NCBI GenBank assembly: GCA_003216375.1
Contig: QCIZ01000004.1
Location: 58,656-122,655, forward strand
From: Prochlorococcus sp. AG-402-O21
Lineage (GTDB): Bacteria; Cyanobacteriota; Cyanobacteriia; PCC-6307; Cyanobiaceae
Direction of reading: 5' to 3'
DNA: 64,000 nt
Shown: piece after piece, positions 37,139-46,802 of the stretch
How the letters are laid out: each line of letters begins with the position of its first letter
Numbering within the stretch: position 1 is the first letter of the stretch
Position numbers and translations under genes: made by a program
Notes under the pieces: generated by a model
Database searches by the model: none
What the model saw: only the letters and a program-made list of their open reading frames with translations
What the model was told of the DNA's origin: nothing

Positions 37139-37897
37139 TTATGAATATATACAACTCCATTGTCTTGAATTGGTTTTATCTCTTCTGAAAGAATTAAATA
37201 GTTTTGGATTTGAGAATGTGCAAATTCTATTTAGATTTATTTGATTTTGTTTGATACCTTCTTTAAATAATTGTAAAATGGCGGCAGCTTGTATATCAAT
37301 AAGTATTTTATTAGGGTTGGAATCTTCTTTGAATAAGGGAATCATTTCTTCTCCTTTGATTTCTCTTATGTATAAACTTTTTTCCATAAAGCTGCTACCT
37401 GTTAGTTGAACAATTAAACCTTCAACATCTTTTTTGTTAACTTGATATTTATCTCCTGTGATAGAAGGCCCTATGGCAATAATTAAATTATTTTTCTTAG
37501 AACCGATTTCTTCTAATTTCTTTAATGTCTTTGAGATTAGTTGCTTTTTAATACCTTTTAATCCAGAATGACAAGCCGCTATATTTCTGGTCTTAATATC
37601 AGCGATAAGTATCGGAATACAATCTGCTGTGTATATCCATAAGCTTTGATATTGCTCTTTCGTTATTAAGCAATCAGCAATTTTAGGCTTTAAATTTAAT
37701 TTATTATCTACTTGAATTACTTTATCACTATGTACTTGTTGCGCATAATGAATATTAGAAAATAGATTCAGTTTGTTTTGTAATTCCATGGGCTTATTAT
37801 TATTTAATCTTTTCGTGAAGAATGCATGTGTGAAACTATTTTCTTTTAATAGATCAGATTGAAAAAAATTAATATCCTTATAAGTTAATAACCTCAT
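37139..37897 (-). CDS. pgeF: PgeF/YfiH-family protein (multicopper-polyphenol-oxidase-like fold)
   Basis: Protein of 252 aa of the family once called DUF152 or laccase-domain. The zinc site is present: His in QQVHSDKV, Cys in TADCIPILIAD and His in AACHSGLKG, the usual HAGWRG being altered to HSGLKG. The C-terminal segment CTFSNPKLFNSFRRDKTNSR matches the family end. Characterised members edit peptidoglycan precursors in E. coli or act as purine nucleoside-cleaving enzymes. It is short of the ordinary N-terminal region but complete in its motifs. It converges with the SNase-like gene. Confidence 0.85.
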   Translation of the reverse strand: MRLLTYKDINFFQSDLLKENSFTHAFFTKRLNNNKPMELQNKLNLFSNIHYAQQVHSDKVIQVDNKLNLKPKIADCLITKEQYQSLWIYTADCIPILIADIKTRNIAACHSGLKGIKKQLISKTLKKLEEIGSKKNNLIIAIGPSITGDKYQVNKKDVEGLIVQLTGSSFMEKSLYIREIKGEEMIPLFKEDSNPNKILIDIQAAAILQLFKEGIKQNQINLNRICTFSNPKLFNSFRRDKTNSRQWSCIYS

Positions 37898-37957
37898 ATT
37901 TTTAAGATACTCTTTATGCTGAGAAATCTATTTGAACTTTGTAGTTAGAGTAAATTG

Positions 37958-38845
37958 TTAAATTTCTCCGATATCCTTTAGCATCCAAAACCCGTCTAGA
38001 GAATTTTCTTCGGGACTTTTTTGAACTGAAATAAATTGAAGTCCATCTGCATCTAGTTTCGTATTTAGAAAATTATTTTCAATAGCTTTTTTTGCTTCTT
38101 CTTCAACATCAGTAACTAACCATCTATCAGCTTGTCCTGCTTCCAAAATTATTTGAGTACCTTCTATTAAAAGCTTTGCTGGTTCAAGTCCCCCAAGCCA
38201 AGCGGCAAGTGCTAAGGACCTTTTTTGACTAAATAGCCTAATGCCGGGGATAGAAACATTTTGATTGATTGAATCTTTTATGGGAATCAAATTGGAAAAC
38301 TCTATTTCCCATTCATCAGCTTCCCTAAGTGTATCAAGAGAAAGTGAAGCAAAGCTCCAAGAATCTCCCCTTACTTCCTCTGGTAATGGTATGGCTTGGT
38401 TTGTGATTGGGTTTGATGGAGGGGCAAGATTAACGCCTGTATATCCTTTTTGCTGAGGATAAAAAGTCCTTTCTCTGTTTATGAGCCACTCAATCAATGA
38501 ATATGTTCTTCTGCTGGAAATAAGTTCAATTCCGATTTGATCTGCTGCACGCTTTATCATTGTTTTCATAGAGGACCGCCAACAACGAATAACGGAAGGC
38601 TTATCCCAACCTTGTGAATAAGCTTCTTCAATTGCTTCTTCTAATGCATCTTTTAACCAGATAGAATTAACACTTGATGCTGGACAGATTTTTTCCCATT
38701 TAAAATTTTTTATATCATTGAAATTATTTGTAGATGTAATTAATAACTCCCATCTTTTTTTACCATTTTCATCAATTATGGGGCGGGAATAAAAATCTAT
38801 TTCCCAGTCTGTTTTTTTTAAATTAGGTTTTTTTGAATCAATCAC
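37958..38845 (-). CDS. Tab2/Atab2-like RNA-binding protein
   Basis: A 295-residue protein that begins WEIDFYSRPIIDENGKKRWE and contains RRTYSLIEWLINRERTFYPQ, and ends with QKSPEENSLDGFWMLKDI, all characteristic of the Tab2 family (formerly DUF1092). In plants and algae Tab2 is required for translation of psaB mRNA and photosystem I assembly; the cyanobacterial role is probably similar but not proven. It is directly downstream of the S1-protein gene (23 bases), an interesting pairing of two RNA-binding translation-related proteins. Confidence 0.88.
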   Translation of the reverse strand: MIDSKKPNLKKTDWEIDFYSRPIIDENGKKRWELLITSTNNFNDIKNFKWEKICPASSVNSIWLKDALEEAIEEAYSQGWDKPSVIRCWRSSMKTMIKRAADQIGIELISSRRTYSLIEWLINRERTFYPQQKGYTGVNLAPPSNPITNQAIPLPEEVRGDSWSFASLSLDTLREADEWEIEFSNLIPIKDSINQNVSIPGIRLFSQKRSLALAAWLGGLEPAKLLIEGTQIILEAGQADRWLVTDVEEEAKKAIENNFLNTKLDADGLQFISVQKSPEENSLDGFWMLKDIGEI

Positions 38846-38868
38846 AATTTTTTTTCTTCAATAGAAAT

Positions 38869-40161
38869 TTATGAGGATAGGTTTTTTTCTTGTTCTTCTT
38901 TTTGATTATCAACTTTTTCTTTATTCAAACTATTTCGAGCCTTAACTGCTCGCTCCTCTGCTTCTTCCATTACTTTTGCTTTGTCAGTAATAAGCTCTCC
39001 GGGAGGACCCTCCAAAAGAGCTGTATTCAATCCAATTCGTCCCCTTGAAGGATCTAAATCAGTTATCAAAGCTTTGATAGATTCACCTGTTTGAAAAACT
39101 TCTCTAAGGCTTCTCATGCTTCCGTTGGTCACCATTGAATGATGCAATAATCCACTAACGCCCTTCAAATCAACAAAGAATCCATAAGGTTTTATGGTTA
39201 ATATTTCACCCTCTATTAATTGTCCAATTTCTAATTCCGAAAATCTTGAAGCAATTGCAGCTTTCTTTTCGGAGAGAACAAGTTTTCTTCTCTCAGGATT
39301 TACTTCTAAAAAAGCAGTGTTAATTGTTTTTGAAACAAGAGATTGATGATCCTCTCCATTTTCAAGTTGAGACCTTGGAATAAAACCTCTTAATCCTTCG
39401 AAGTCGCAAGTAACCCCCCCACGGTTAAAACCATTTATTTTGACTCGGATGACTTTCCCTTCTTTTGCAAGGTTTTGAACTTTGTCCCAGCTTTTTCTTA
39501 GCTCTAAGGCTCTGCAACTAATTGTTACCATCCCATCTGCATTTTGTTCCCTGGTAACAAGCACTTCGACTTGTAAACCTTTGGGGAAGCGCTCTTTTAA
39601 ATTTGTAATTACACCCAAACCACATTCATTTTTAGGCATGAATCCAGGAGCTTTGCCCCCTATATCTACATAAATGCCATCACTTTCAATTGCAATAACT
39701 GAACCTTTCGCAATTTCTCCGGTGGTGCCGATTGGTTGATTCTCTTCTAATGCTGCTAAAAATTCGTCTTCATCAAAATCAAATTCATCAACTGTTCTAC
39801 TTTTTTGTTCAAAAATATTTTGATCTTCAAAAACCTGAATATTTTTATAGTCGGAATTATTTTCAGATCTCAGAACATCTTCCATAGTCGTTGCTTTGAA
39901 ATTATCGCTAGATTCTTCTGGAATTAATTTTTTCTGTTCAGGACCTTTCTTTAGGTTAGAAATTTCTTTTTGATCTAGAACGTTTTCCTCAAATCTTTTA
40001 TCTTTGGATTGATTTGAAATATCTTTCTCAGATGATCCTTTATCAATGATGTTTTCTTCAGTCTTCCGACTGATGTGCATAACCTGTAATGGCTTGCGCG
40101 GAGCATTTGCTGCCGGTCTGGGGGGAGTAGCTTTTTTAGGCTGAGAATCTGACCCGGCCAT
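38869..40161 (-). CDS. rps1b: S1-domain RNA-binding protein (ribosomal protein S1 homologue, Rps1b type)
   Basis: A 430-residue protein with a disordered charged N-terminus (about 1-145) followed by three S1 OB domains: GSVIAIESDGIYVDIGGKAP, then GKVIRVKINGFNRGGVTCDF and GQLIEGEILTIKPYGFFVDL. A Lys/Glu-rich tail ends the protein. Cyanobacteria carry a second S1-like protein beside the true S1; the long N-terminus and order of domains favour that type, binding mRNA or ribosomes. The gene is cotranscribed with tab2 by position. Its exact partner is not known. Confidence 0.82.
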   Translation of the reverse strand: MAGSDSQPKKATPPRPAANAPRKPLQVMHISRKTEENIIDKGSSEKDISNQSKDKRFEENVLDQKEISNLKKGPEQKKLIPEESSDNFKATTMEDVLRSENNSDYKNIQVFEDQNIFEQKSRTVDEFDFDEDEFLAALEENQPIGTTGEIAKGSVIAIESDGIYVDIGGKAPGFMPKNECGLGVITNLKERFPKGLQVEVLVTREQNADGMVTISCRALELRKSWDKVQNLAKEGKVIRVKINGFNRGGVTCDFEGLRGFIPRSQLENGEDHQSLVSKTINTAFLEVNPERRKLVLSEKKAAIASRFSELEIGQLIEGEILTIKPYGFFVDLKGVSGLLHHSMVTNGSMRSLREVFQTGESIKALITDLDPSRGRIGLNTALLEGPPGELITDKAKVMEEAEERAVKARNSLNKEKVDNQKEEQEKNLSS

Positions 40162-40232
40162 AATACCCTTGTAATAAGTTAAACATTCTTACAGTCAAGG
40201 GTAAGTTGTTTTTTAATTATTAGGAGATTTCT

Positions 40233-41060
40233 ATCATTTTTCAAACTCGTCGATTTGAGCATTTGGCCTGGCCTGAAGCGTCTAAAGCCGCTTCAGCTAA
40301 AGGATCTACATTGGTTTGGCCTTTTGGTGCATGTGAACAACATGGACCTCATTTACCTTTAATTACTGATACTTTTTTTGCTGAAAATATTTTATTTAAG
40401 ACACTTGAAAGTTTGCCAGCAGAAATGCCGATATGGATGATGCCAAGCCAGGCAATTGGCTTCTCTCCTGAGCATCAATCTTTCCCAGGAACTTTATCCT
40501 TATCAGCAGATGTTTTACTTTCACTAGTTACCGATGTCGGTCAGCAAATAGCCACTATGGGATTCAAAAGATTAGTCTTCTTTAATGCTCATGGAGGACA
40601 AATAGGGCTTTTGCAAGCTGTTTCAAGGCAACTAAGGATTCAATGCCCTTCCTTAGCCGTATTGCCTTGTTTCCTTTGGAGTGGCGTCCCAGGTTTAGAT
40701 GAGCTCCTACCTGAGAAAGAAGTTGAGGAAGGACTTCACGCTGCTTTGGCTGAAACAAGTCTTATGTTGCACATGGATCAAGATTTGATTCGAAATGATT
40801 CTTATCTAGAAAAAAAAGAAACAGAACAAGAAATAATTTCTACTCCAAAAGGGTGGAGCCTTGAAGGTGCATCACCATGTGCATGGCTTACAGAAGATTT
40901 GAGCTCATCTGGAGTTATTGGAGATGCTAGTGCTTCAAATTCTGAATTGGGTGCCGCTTTGGAAAATGCACTAATAGATCATTGGAAGTCCCTGTTTATA
41001 AGCCTTTTGGAGAGTGATTGGCCGCCAATTATGTCAGAAAGACCTATTTCTAGCAGTTAA
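40233..41060 (+). CDS. Creatininase-family amidohydrolase (probable non-AUG start)
   Basis: A member of the creatininase/mycofactocin-MftE fold. Zinc-binding motifs are visible: FGACEQHGPHLPLITDT, PEHQSFPGTLSLS and FFNAHGGQIGLLQ, then GLHAALAETSLML. The usual family N-terminus (RxFEHLxWPEA) begins upstream of the first TTG at 40263. The open frame upstream encodes FQTRRFEHL with no ATG, GTG or TTG. AGGAG at 40222-40226 precedes an ATC at 40233 and ATT at 40236, making a rare start likely; I give 40233. If wrong, the protein begins at 40263 with MAWPEA. Substrate is unknown. Confidence 0.8.
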   Translation: MIFQTRRFEHLAWPEASKAASAKGSTLVWPFGACEQHGPHLPLITDTFFAENILFKTLESLPAEMPIWMMPSQAIGFSPEHQSFPGTLSLSADVLLSLVTDVGQQIATMGFKRLVFFNAHGGQIGLLQAVSRQLRIQCPSLAVLPCFLWSGVPGLDELLPEKEVEEGLHAALAETSLMLHMDQDLIRNDSYLEKKETEQEIISTPKGWSLEGASPCAWLTEDLSSSGVIGDASASNSELGAALENALIDHWKSLFISLLESDWPPIMSERPISSS

Positions 41061-41134
41061 GATGTGGTAACTGAACTACCATTTTGCAATTAATTCTGTA
41101 AGATCACTCAGATTGATAAATTTCTAATAGATCT

Positions 41135-41860
41135 ATGCAAGCTCTTGCATCCGACAATTTAACCGTAGAGAAAGAAGAGTTATGTGCTGACTCTCTTCCG
41201 GATTTCACCTCAGAATCCTACAAAGATGCATATAGCAGAATTAATGCAGTTGTAATTGAAGGTGAGCAAGAGGCTTATGCGAATTTTCTAGATCTCGCAA
41301 AGTTGATCCCTGAGCATGCAGATGAACTTGTGAGATTAGGGAAGATGGAGAAAAAGCATATGAATGGTTTTTGTGCTTGTGGAAGAAATCTTGCCGTAAA
41401 GCCAGATATGCCTTTTGCGAAAACCTTTTTCTCAAGACTCCATAATAATTTTTTAGAGGCTTTTAAAGTTGGAGATACAACTACTTGTCTTCTTATTCAA
41501 TGCATTTTAATTGAATCTTTTGCAATATCTGCTTACCACGTTTACATCCGTGTTGCTGATCCTTTTGCAAAAAGAATTACAGAAGGTGTTGTTCAAGATG
41601 AATATTTGCATTTGAATTATGGTCAAGAATGGCTCAAAGCTAATCTTAAGACTGTCAAAAAAGATCTTATGAAGGCCAATAAAGAAAATTTGCCTCTTAT
41701 AAAATCAATGCTGGATGAAGTTTCAAATGACGCAGAAGTACTTCATATGGATAAGGAAGAGTTGATGGAGGAATTTATGATTGCTTATCAAGATTCCCTT
41801 CTTGAAATAGGTCTTGACAATAGAGAAATTGCTAGAATGGCTCTTGCAGCAGTTATTTAA
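41135..41860 (+). CDS. ado: Aldehyde deformylating oxygenase (alkane-forming)
   Basis: Ferritin-like di-iron enzyme converting fatty aldehydes to alkanes plus formate. The 241-residue protein has all six iron-ligand positions: Glu in EGEQEAYANF, Glu and His in LGKMEKKHMNGF, Glu in ILIESFAISAYH, and Glu and His in VVQDEYLHLNYG. Length and sequence match marine cyanobacterial enzymes. It is followed, after a strong hairpin terminator, by the acyl-ACP reductase gene that makes its substrate. Confidence 0.96.
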   Translation: MQALASDNLTVEKEELCADSLPDFTSESYKDAYSRINAVVIEGEQEAYANFLDLAKLIPEHADELVRLGKMEKKHMNGFCACGRNLAVKPDMPFAKTFFSRLHNNFLEAFKVGDTTTCLLIQCILIESFAISAYHVYIRVADPFAKRITEGVVQDEYLHLNYGQEWLKANLKTVKKDLMKANKENLPLIKSMLDEVSNDAEVLHMDKEELMEEFMIAYQDSLLEIGLDNREIARMALAAVI

Positions 41861-41894
41861 AGGGGTTTAAATTTACATTTTTTCACCTTCATCT

Positions 41895-41936
41895 ATTCCT
41901 CAAGAACTTAAAGTTCTTGAGGAATTCTTTTTTTTG
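41895..41936 (+). terminator. Strong intrinsic terminator between ado and aar
   Basis: ATTCCTCAAGAACTT (41895-41909) and AAGTTCTTGAGGAAT (41911-41925) form a perfect 15-bp stem with a one-base centre (so a minimal loop from opening terminal pairs), followed by a T-run to 41936. This is the clearest terminator in the window and suggests that ado and aar have separate promoters or that aar depends on partial read-through. Confidence 0.85.
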
Positions 41937-42006
41937 TGACCTTGGTGGTCTAACCTTCATTCTTGGATAAATATTTAGTTTCAATTTTGACCTTGCTTGC
42001 TTCCAA

Positions 42007-43047
42007 ATGTTTGGGCTAATTGGACATTCAACAAGTTTTGAAGATGCCAAGAGAAAGGCATTGGACTTGGGCTATGACCATATTGCTGAAGGGGATTTGG
42101 ATGTTTGGTGTACGGCTCCTCCTCAGTTGGTAGAGCATGTGAAAATTGTAAGTGCGATCGGAAAGACAATCGAGGGAGCTTATATCGACTCTTGTTTTGT
42201 CCCTGAGATGTTAAGTCGCTTTAAAACTGCAAGAAGAAAAGTTTTGAATGCGATGGAGTTAGCGCAAAAGAAAGGGATAAGCATCACTGCTCTTGGTGGA
42301 TTCACATCAATAATCTTTGAGAATTTTAATTTGCTTCAAAATCAACAAGTTAGAAATACGACACTTGATTGGCAAAGATTTACCACTGGTAATACTCATA
42401 CTGCTTGGGTTATTTGTAGGCAGTTAGAGCAAAATGCACCTCGAATAGGAATTGATTTAAGTAAATCAAAAGTTGCTGTTGTTGGAGCCACGGGTGATAT
42501 TGGCAGTGCTGTATGCAGGTGGCTTACAAGTCGAACTGGTGTCTCAGAACTTCTACTAGTAGCTAGACAGCAAAAACCTTTAATAGAACTTCAATCTCAA
42601 CTTGGCGGAGGGAGAATTCTTAGCCTTGATGAAGCTTTACCCGAGGCAGATGTTGTAATTTGGGTTGCAAGTATGCCCAAAACTTTAGAAATTGACACAT
42701 CTAAAATTAAACGACCCTGCTTGATGATTGATGGTGGATATCCTAAAAACCTAGGTGAGAAGTTTTCAGGACCTGGTATACATGTCTTAAAGGGTGGAAT
42801 AGTTCAATTTTTTAAAGATATTGGTTGGAGCATGATGGAGTTGGCTGAGATGGAAAATCCTAAAAGAGAAATGTTTGCTTGTTTTGCTGAGGCAATGATT
42901 CTTGAATTCGAAAATTGCCATACAAATTTCAGTTGGGGTAGGAACAATATCACTCTTGAAAAGATGGATTTTATAGGTCAAGCCTCTCAGAGGCACGGAT
43001 TTTCTGCTGTGGGCTTGAAAACAAATATTCAGACTTTAACCGTCTGA
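42007..43047 (+). CDS. aar: Acyl-ACP reductase
   Basis: NADPH-dependent reductase making fatty aldehydes from acyl-ACP. The 346-residue protein begins with [20 protein letters not shown], as in cyanobacterial AAR, and has the Rossmann motif [18 protein letters not shown] in the middle. The family's catalytic-site neighbourhood (DGGYPKNLG) is present. It works with ado in alkane synthesis. It is downstream of the ado terminator and 26 bases upstream of accA, an arrangement shared by many marine cyanobacteria as I recall. Confidence 0.95.
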   Translation: MFGLIGHSTSFEDAKRKALDLGYDHIAEGDLDVWCTAPPQLVEHVKIVSAIGKTIEGAYIDSCFVPEMLSRFKTARRKVLNAMELAQKKGISITALGGFTSIIFENFNLLQNQQVRNTTLDWQRFTTGNTHTAWVICRQLEQNAPRIGIDLSKSKVAVVGATGDIGSAVCRWLTSRTGVSELLLVARQQKPLIELQSQLGGGRILSLDEALPEADVVIWVASMPKTLEIDTSKIKRPCLMIDGGYPKNLGEKFSGPGIHVLKGGIVQFFKDIGWSMMELAEMENPKREMFACFAEAMILEFENCHTNFSWGRNNITLEKMDFIGQASQRHGFSAVGLKTNIQTLTV

Positions 43048-43073
43048 ATATTTGAATATTTGGTTATTTTTCT

Positions 43074-44063
43074 ATGGCTAGACGTTTTCTTCTCGAATTT
43101 GAAAAACCTCTTGTTGAATTAGAGAATCAGATTGATCAAATTAGAGAATTAGCAAGGGATTCAGAGGTTGATGTAAGTCAACAACTTCTGCAATTAGAGA
43201 CTCTTGCTGCAAGAAGGCGAGAAGAAATCTTTAATGCACTCACTCCAGCTCAAAAGATTCAAGTTGCAAGGCATCCTCAAAGGCCTAGCACGCTTGATTA
43301 CATCCAGATGTTTTGTGATGACTGGGTCGAATTACATGGAGACCGAAACGGGACTGATGATCAAGCTCTTATAGGAGGGTTGGCTCGAATCGGTGAAAAA
43401 TCTGTCCTTCTCATTGGACAACAAAAAGGCAGAGATACAAAAGAGAATGTTGCAAGAAATTTTGGCATGGCAAAGCCTGGAGGCTATAGAAAGGCTTTAA
43501 GGCTCATGGATCATGCAGATCGCTTCAACCTACCAATAATCTGTTTTATAGATACTCCTGGCGCTTATGCAGGGCTCATAGCGGAAGAGCAAGGCCAGGG
43601 AGAGGCAATCGCAGTGAATTTGCGAGAAATGTTTAGGCTTAAAGTTCCCATAATTGCAACTGTCATTGGAGAGGGTGGCTCTGGGGGCGCTCTTGGTATA
43701 GGTGTCGCAGATAGGTTGCTTATGTTTGAACATAGTGTTTACACAGTTGCAAGCCCTGAAGCTTGTGCTTCGATTTTATGGAGGGATGCTGGTAAGGCTC
43801 CTGAAGCAGCATCAGCATTAAAAATTACTGGTCCTGACCTTATGAAGTTAGGAATTGTTGATGAGGTTCTAAAAGAGCCTTCTGGGGGGAATAATTGGGC
43901 TCCGCTTCAGGCTGGAGATACTTTGAAAAATGCTCTTGAGAAGCATTTATCCGAATTATTAGCTTTATCCACTAGTGAATTAAGAGACAATAGATATTCC
44001 AAATTTAGAAAAATGGGAAAATATTTGGAATCTCAGTCTATCGAAAGTGAAATTTCAGTTTAA
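43074..44063 (+). CDS. accA: Acetyl-CoA carboxylase carboxyltransferase subunit alpha
   Basis: Carboxyltransferase alpha subunit for malonyl-CoA formation, 329 aa. Typical motifs are [20 protein letters not shown] at the start, [15 protein letters not shown] [36 protein letters not shown] and [13 protein letters not shown]. The last segment includes the helical C-terminus. It feeds the fatty-acid pool that the alkane genes draw on, which explains the gene order ado-aar-accA. The beta subunit is not in the window. Confidence 0.97.
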   Translation: MARRFLLEFEKPLVELENQIDQIRELARDSEVDVSQQLLQLETLAARRREEIFNALTPAQKIQVARHPQRPSTLDYIQMFCDDWVELHGDRNGTDDQALIGGLARIGEKSVLLIGQQKGRDTKENVARNFGMAKPGGYRKALRLMDHADRFNLPIICFIDTPGAYAGLIAEEQGQGEAIAVNLREMFRLKVPIIATVIGEGGSGGALGIGVADRLLMFEHSVYTVASPEACASILWRDAGKAPEAASALKITGPDLMKLGIVDEVLKEPSGGNNWAPLQAGDTLKNALEKHLSELLALSTSELRDNRYSKFRKMGKYLESQSIESEISV

Positions 44064-44074
44064 AGTTTTAGTGT

Positions 44075-44797
44075 TTGCTACTAACTTTCTTGTCAACAGT
44101 ATTAATTACGGGAGCTTCTAGGGGAATTGGAAGAGCAACAGCTAAAGCTTTTGCTAATTCTGGATGGGATTTACTACTCTTAGCCAGATCTGAAGATGAT
44201 CTCGAAAGACTTGTCGAAGAAATTGATAATAAAAAAATCAAGGTTTTCTACAAATCAATTGATTTAAGTAATCCCCAAAATATATCTAAGGGAATAGTTG
44301 AATTAATGAATAATGGTTTTACTCCCTCAGTTTTAATAAATAATGCTGGAGTCGCTTGGACTGGAGATCTTTTGTCTATGCCACTTGAAAAATGGGAATG
44401 GATTATGCAAATGAATCTCACCAGCATTTTTCAGGTTTGCTCTGAAGTGGTTCCGTTAATGAGAAAAAAAGGAGGATTAGTTATCAACGTTAGTAGTCAT
44501 GCTTCTCGAAATGCTTTCCCACAATGGGGAGCCTATTGCGTCTCAAAAGCAGCTTTGGCAAGTTTTACCAAATGCTTAGCAGAAGAAGAACGTAATAATT
44601 TAATACGAGCATGCACACTTACACTTGGATCAGTAAATTCATCTCTTTGGGATTCTGATACCGTCGATATGGAATTTGATAGAAATTCGATGCTTTCAGT
44701 TGATCAAGTGGCATTTGAACTTTTACATCTTGCTAATCAGCCAAGTAATCAAATTATTGAGGATATAACTCTGATGCCTTCTACAGGAGCATTTTGA
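44075..44797 (+). CDS. Short-chain dehydrogenase/reductase
   Basis: Classical SDR of 240 aa with the NAD(P)-binding motif TGASRGIGRATA, the NNAG motif (INNAGVAWTG), the catalytic Ser in NVSSHAS and YxxxK in YCVSKAALA. The substrate is unknown; position downstream of accA by 11 bases suggests lipid or fatty-acid metabolism, perhaps a 3-oxoacyl reductase relative, but the sequence does not decide it. The frame opens with TTG at 44075; a TTG at 44090 starting STVLITGAS is equally plausible. Confidence 0.87.
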   Translation: MLLTFLSTVLITGASRGIGRATAKAFANSGWDLLLLARSEDDLERLVEEIDNKKIKVFYKSIDLSNPQNISKGIVELMNNGFTPSVLINNAGVAWTGDLLSMPLEKWEWIMQMNLTSIFQVCSEVVPLMRKKGGLVINVSSHASRNAFPQWGAYCVSKAALASFTKCLAEEERNNLIRACTLTLGSVNSSLWDSDTVDMEFDRNSMLSVDQVAFELLHLANQPSNQIIEDITLMPSTGAF

Positions 44798-44822
44798 TTT
44801 TAGCAAACTAGTAAATTATTTA

Positions 44823-45497
44823 TTAATTTTGTTCTCTTATTTTGCGAACAAGAGATTCAACTTTTTTAAGATCTTTAATCCCTGGAGATACTTCTAGTCG
44901 ACTTGAGGCATCAATCCCATCTGGTCTAAGTTTCGAAAAGATTTCAGGTATTATTTCAGCTGATATTCCACCCGCTAAGATCCAAGGAGCTTTAAAAGTT
45001 TTATTGAATAAGAACTCTTTTGGTACTCTTTTCCCAGTCCCTCCAAGGGCCTTGTCATCCCATGCGTCTAATAGAATAGCATCAACATCCTTCTCGTATT
45101 GACTTATAATTTTTAAATCATTAATGGATTTTAATCTGAAGGCTTTCCATAATTTAATTCTTGGAAATTCATTCTTTAATTCACGACAATAATCAACTGA
45201 TTCATCACCATGTAATTGGATTACTGATGGTGGATTTGATCTATTATTTATATATTTTATTGTTTCTAACTTTTCATTTGCAATAACAAATACTTTCTCA
45301 ATGTCTGAAGAAACTTTTTCTACTTCATTAAAAATTTTTATACACTCTTCTTCAGCTACAAAACGAGGCGAATTTTTAACACCAATAACTCCAATAGCAT
45401 TTATTTTGAATTGTGCGATAGATTTTGCTTGTGAGGTCGTTGTTATGCCACAAATTTTGATTGCTGTTGATTTTTTAGAAGTAGATTTTCTGATCAT
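44823..45497 (-). CDS. trpF: Phosphoribosylanthranilate isomerase
   Basis: Tryptophan-pathway TIM-barrel isomerase, 224 aa. The catalytic Cys is in KICGITT and the catalytic Asp in LLDAWDDKALGGTGKR; QLHGDES and LAGGISAEI are further family marks. Length is normal. It stands alone on the minus strand between the SDR gene (converging) and the site-2 protease gene (diverging, 24 bases). Confidence 0.93.
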   Translation of the reverse strand: MIRKSTSKKSTAIKICGITTTSQAKSIAQFKINAIGVIGVKNSPRFVAEEECIKIFNEVEKVSSDIEKVFVIANEKLETIKYINNRSNPPSVIQLHGDESVDYCRELKNEFPRIKLWKAFRLKSINDLKIISQYEKDVDAILLDAWDDKALGGTGKRVPKEFLFNKTFKAPWILAGGISAEIIPEIFSKLRPDGIDASSRLEVSPGIKDLKKVESLVRKIREQN

Positions 45498-45521
45498 TAT
45501 CAGAACTTTTATTAGGATTGA

Positions 45522-46802
45522 TTGAAATGGATTTTACTGAGAACTTGGAGGTCTTTAAACTTGGTTAGTTGGGAAGTTATGAAAATCAAAGGTATCCCTT
45601 TAAGGATCCATCCTAGTTGGTTTTTGGTTTTCTTATATTTTACTTTGTCAGCAAGAGATCAGTTTGAGACGCTTTTGGATGGTCAAGCATCTATGTGGAA
45701 TGGATGGCTTATTGGTGCTTTTACATCAGTTCTTTTATTCTTATCTGTTTTATTGCATGAATTAGCTCATTCCTTTGTAGCAATGGGAGAAGGTCTAAAA
45801 GTTAGAGACATAACACTTTTTTTTCTTGGAGGAATGGCAAATCTTGAAAATGAATGTCAAACTTCAAAAGGAAGTTTGAAAATCGCAATTTCAGGACCAA
45901 TTGTCAGTCTCTTATTAGCTTTCTTGATGATTTTATTAAGTAATAATTTGTCAGTATCAAATATTGTTTTTTCTAATTTATTTAAGCAGGTTGGGAGTCT
46001 TAATCTTTTGATAGGATTATTTAATTTACTTCCGATAATTCCTCTTGATGGAGGTGTAATATTAAAATCTCTAATATGGTATTTTACAGGGAGTAAAAGG
46101 AAAGGTATTAAAGTTGCAATAGCCTCTGCAAGATTAATTTCTTTTCTTTCTATCTTTATTGGTATTTTTAGTTTACTTAATGGCAGATTTTATGTTTCAA
46201 TTTGCTTATTTGTAATTGGATTATTTATTTTTACTTCATCTAAGTCACAGAGTCAAATTATTAAAATTCAAAAGATATTATCAGAATTATATGTCAATCA
46301 AGTCTGTGGTCGATCATATAGGGTTCTGGAAGATGATTCGCCTGTTAGAGTTTTATCTAAATTTAATTCATTAAATAAAGATAATTTTTCCAACGAAGAA
46401 TGGATTCTTTTATTTAGAGAAGGTAGATGGGTTGGTTATGTTAAAGATAAAATATTGAAGAATATTTCTGTACAAAACTGGGATAAAAAGTTTCTTTATG
46501 AGTTTTCATTACCTATTGATGATTTACCATCAATTAGTGAAAAAGAATCATTATGGAAGGCAATAATTAAATTAGAAAAAACAAAAGAGGCAAGACTTCT
46601 TGTCCTTTCAGTAGCTGGCCTTCCTATTGGAACTTTAGATAGAGTAGATTTAGGCAAAGCAGTACTTGAAAACATCGGATTAAATCTTCCTGATCAATTA
46701 ATTAAAGTTGCAAGAAAAGAGAATATATATCCAATTGGTCTGAATCTGCCTTCCATAGCAAAATCAATGATTTCGAGTGATCTAGAAGAGGATCAAAATT
46801 GA
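45522..46802 (+). CDS. Site-2 protease family (M50) intramembrane metalloprotease
   Basis: Membrane zinc protease with 426 aa. The zinc motif HELAH (in LSVLLHELAHSFVAMGEG) and the second ligand region NLLPIIPLDGG are present, with about five or six membrane helices in residues 25-245. The C-terminal part (about 255-420) is soluble and resembles a CBS-like pair. The frame opens with TTG at 45522; a later start at the internal Met (MKIKGIPLRIH) is possible. Family members cleave membrane-bound regulators; the target is not evident. It ends overlapping the ligase gene by 10 bases. Confidence 0.9.
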   Translation: MKWILLRTWRSLNLVSWEVMKIKGIPLRIHPSWFLVFLYFTLSARDQFETLLDGQASMWNGWLIGAFTSVLLFLSVLLHELAHSFVAMGEGLKVRDITLFFLGGMANLENECQTSKGSLKIAISGPIVSLLLAFLMILLSNNLSVSNIVFSNLFKQVGSLNLLIGLFNLLPIIPLDGGVILKSLIWYFTGSKRKGIKVAIASARLISFLSIFIGIFSLLNGRFYVSICLFVIGLFIFTSSKSQSQIIKIQKILSELYVNQVCGRSYRVLEDDSPVRVLSKFNSLNKDNFSNEEWILLFREGRWVGYVKDKILKNISVQNWDKKFLYEFSLPIDDLPSISEKESLWKAIIKLEKTKEARLLVLSVAGLPIGTLDRVDLGKAVLENIGLNLPDQLIKVARKENIYPIGLNLPSIAKSMISSDLEEDQN

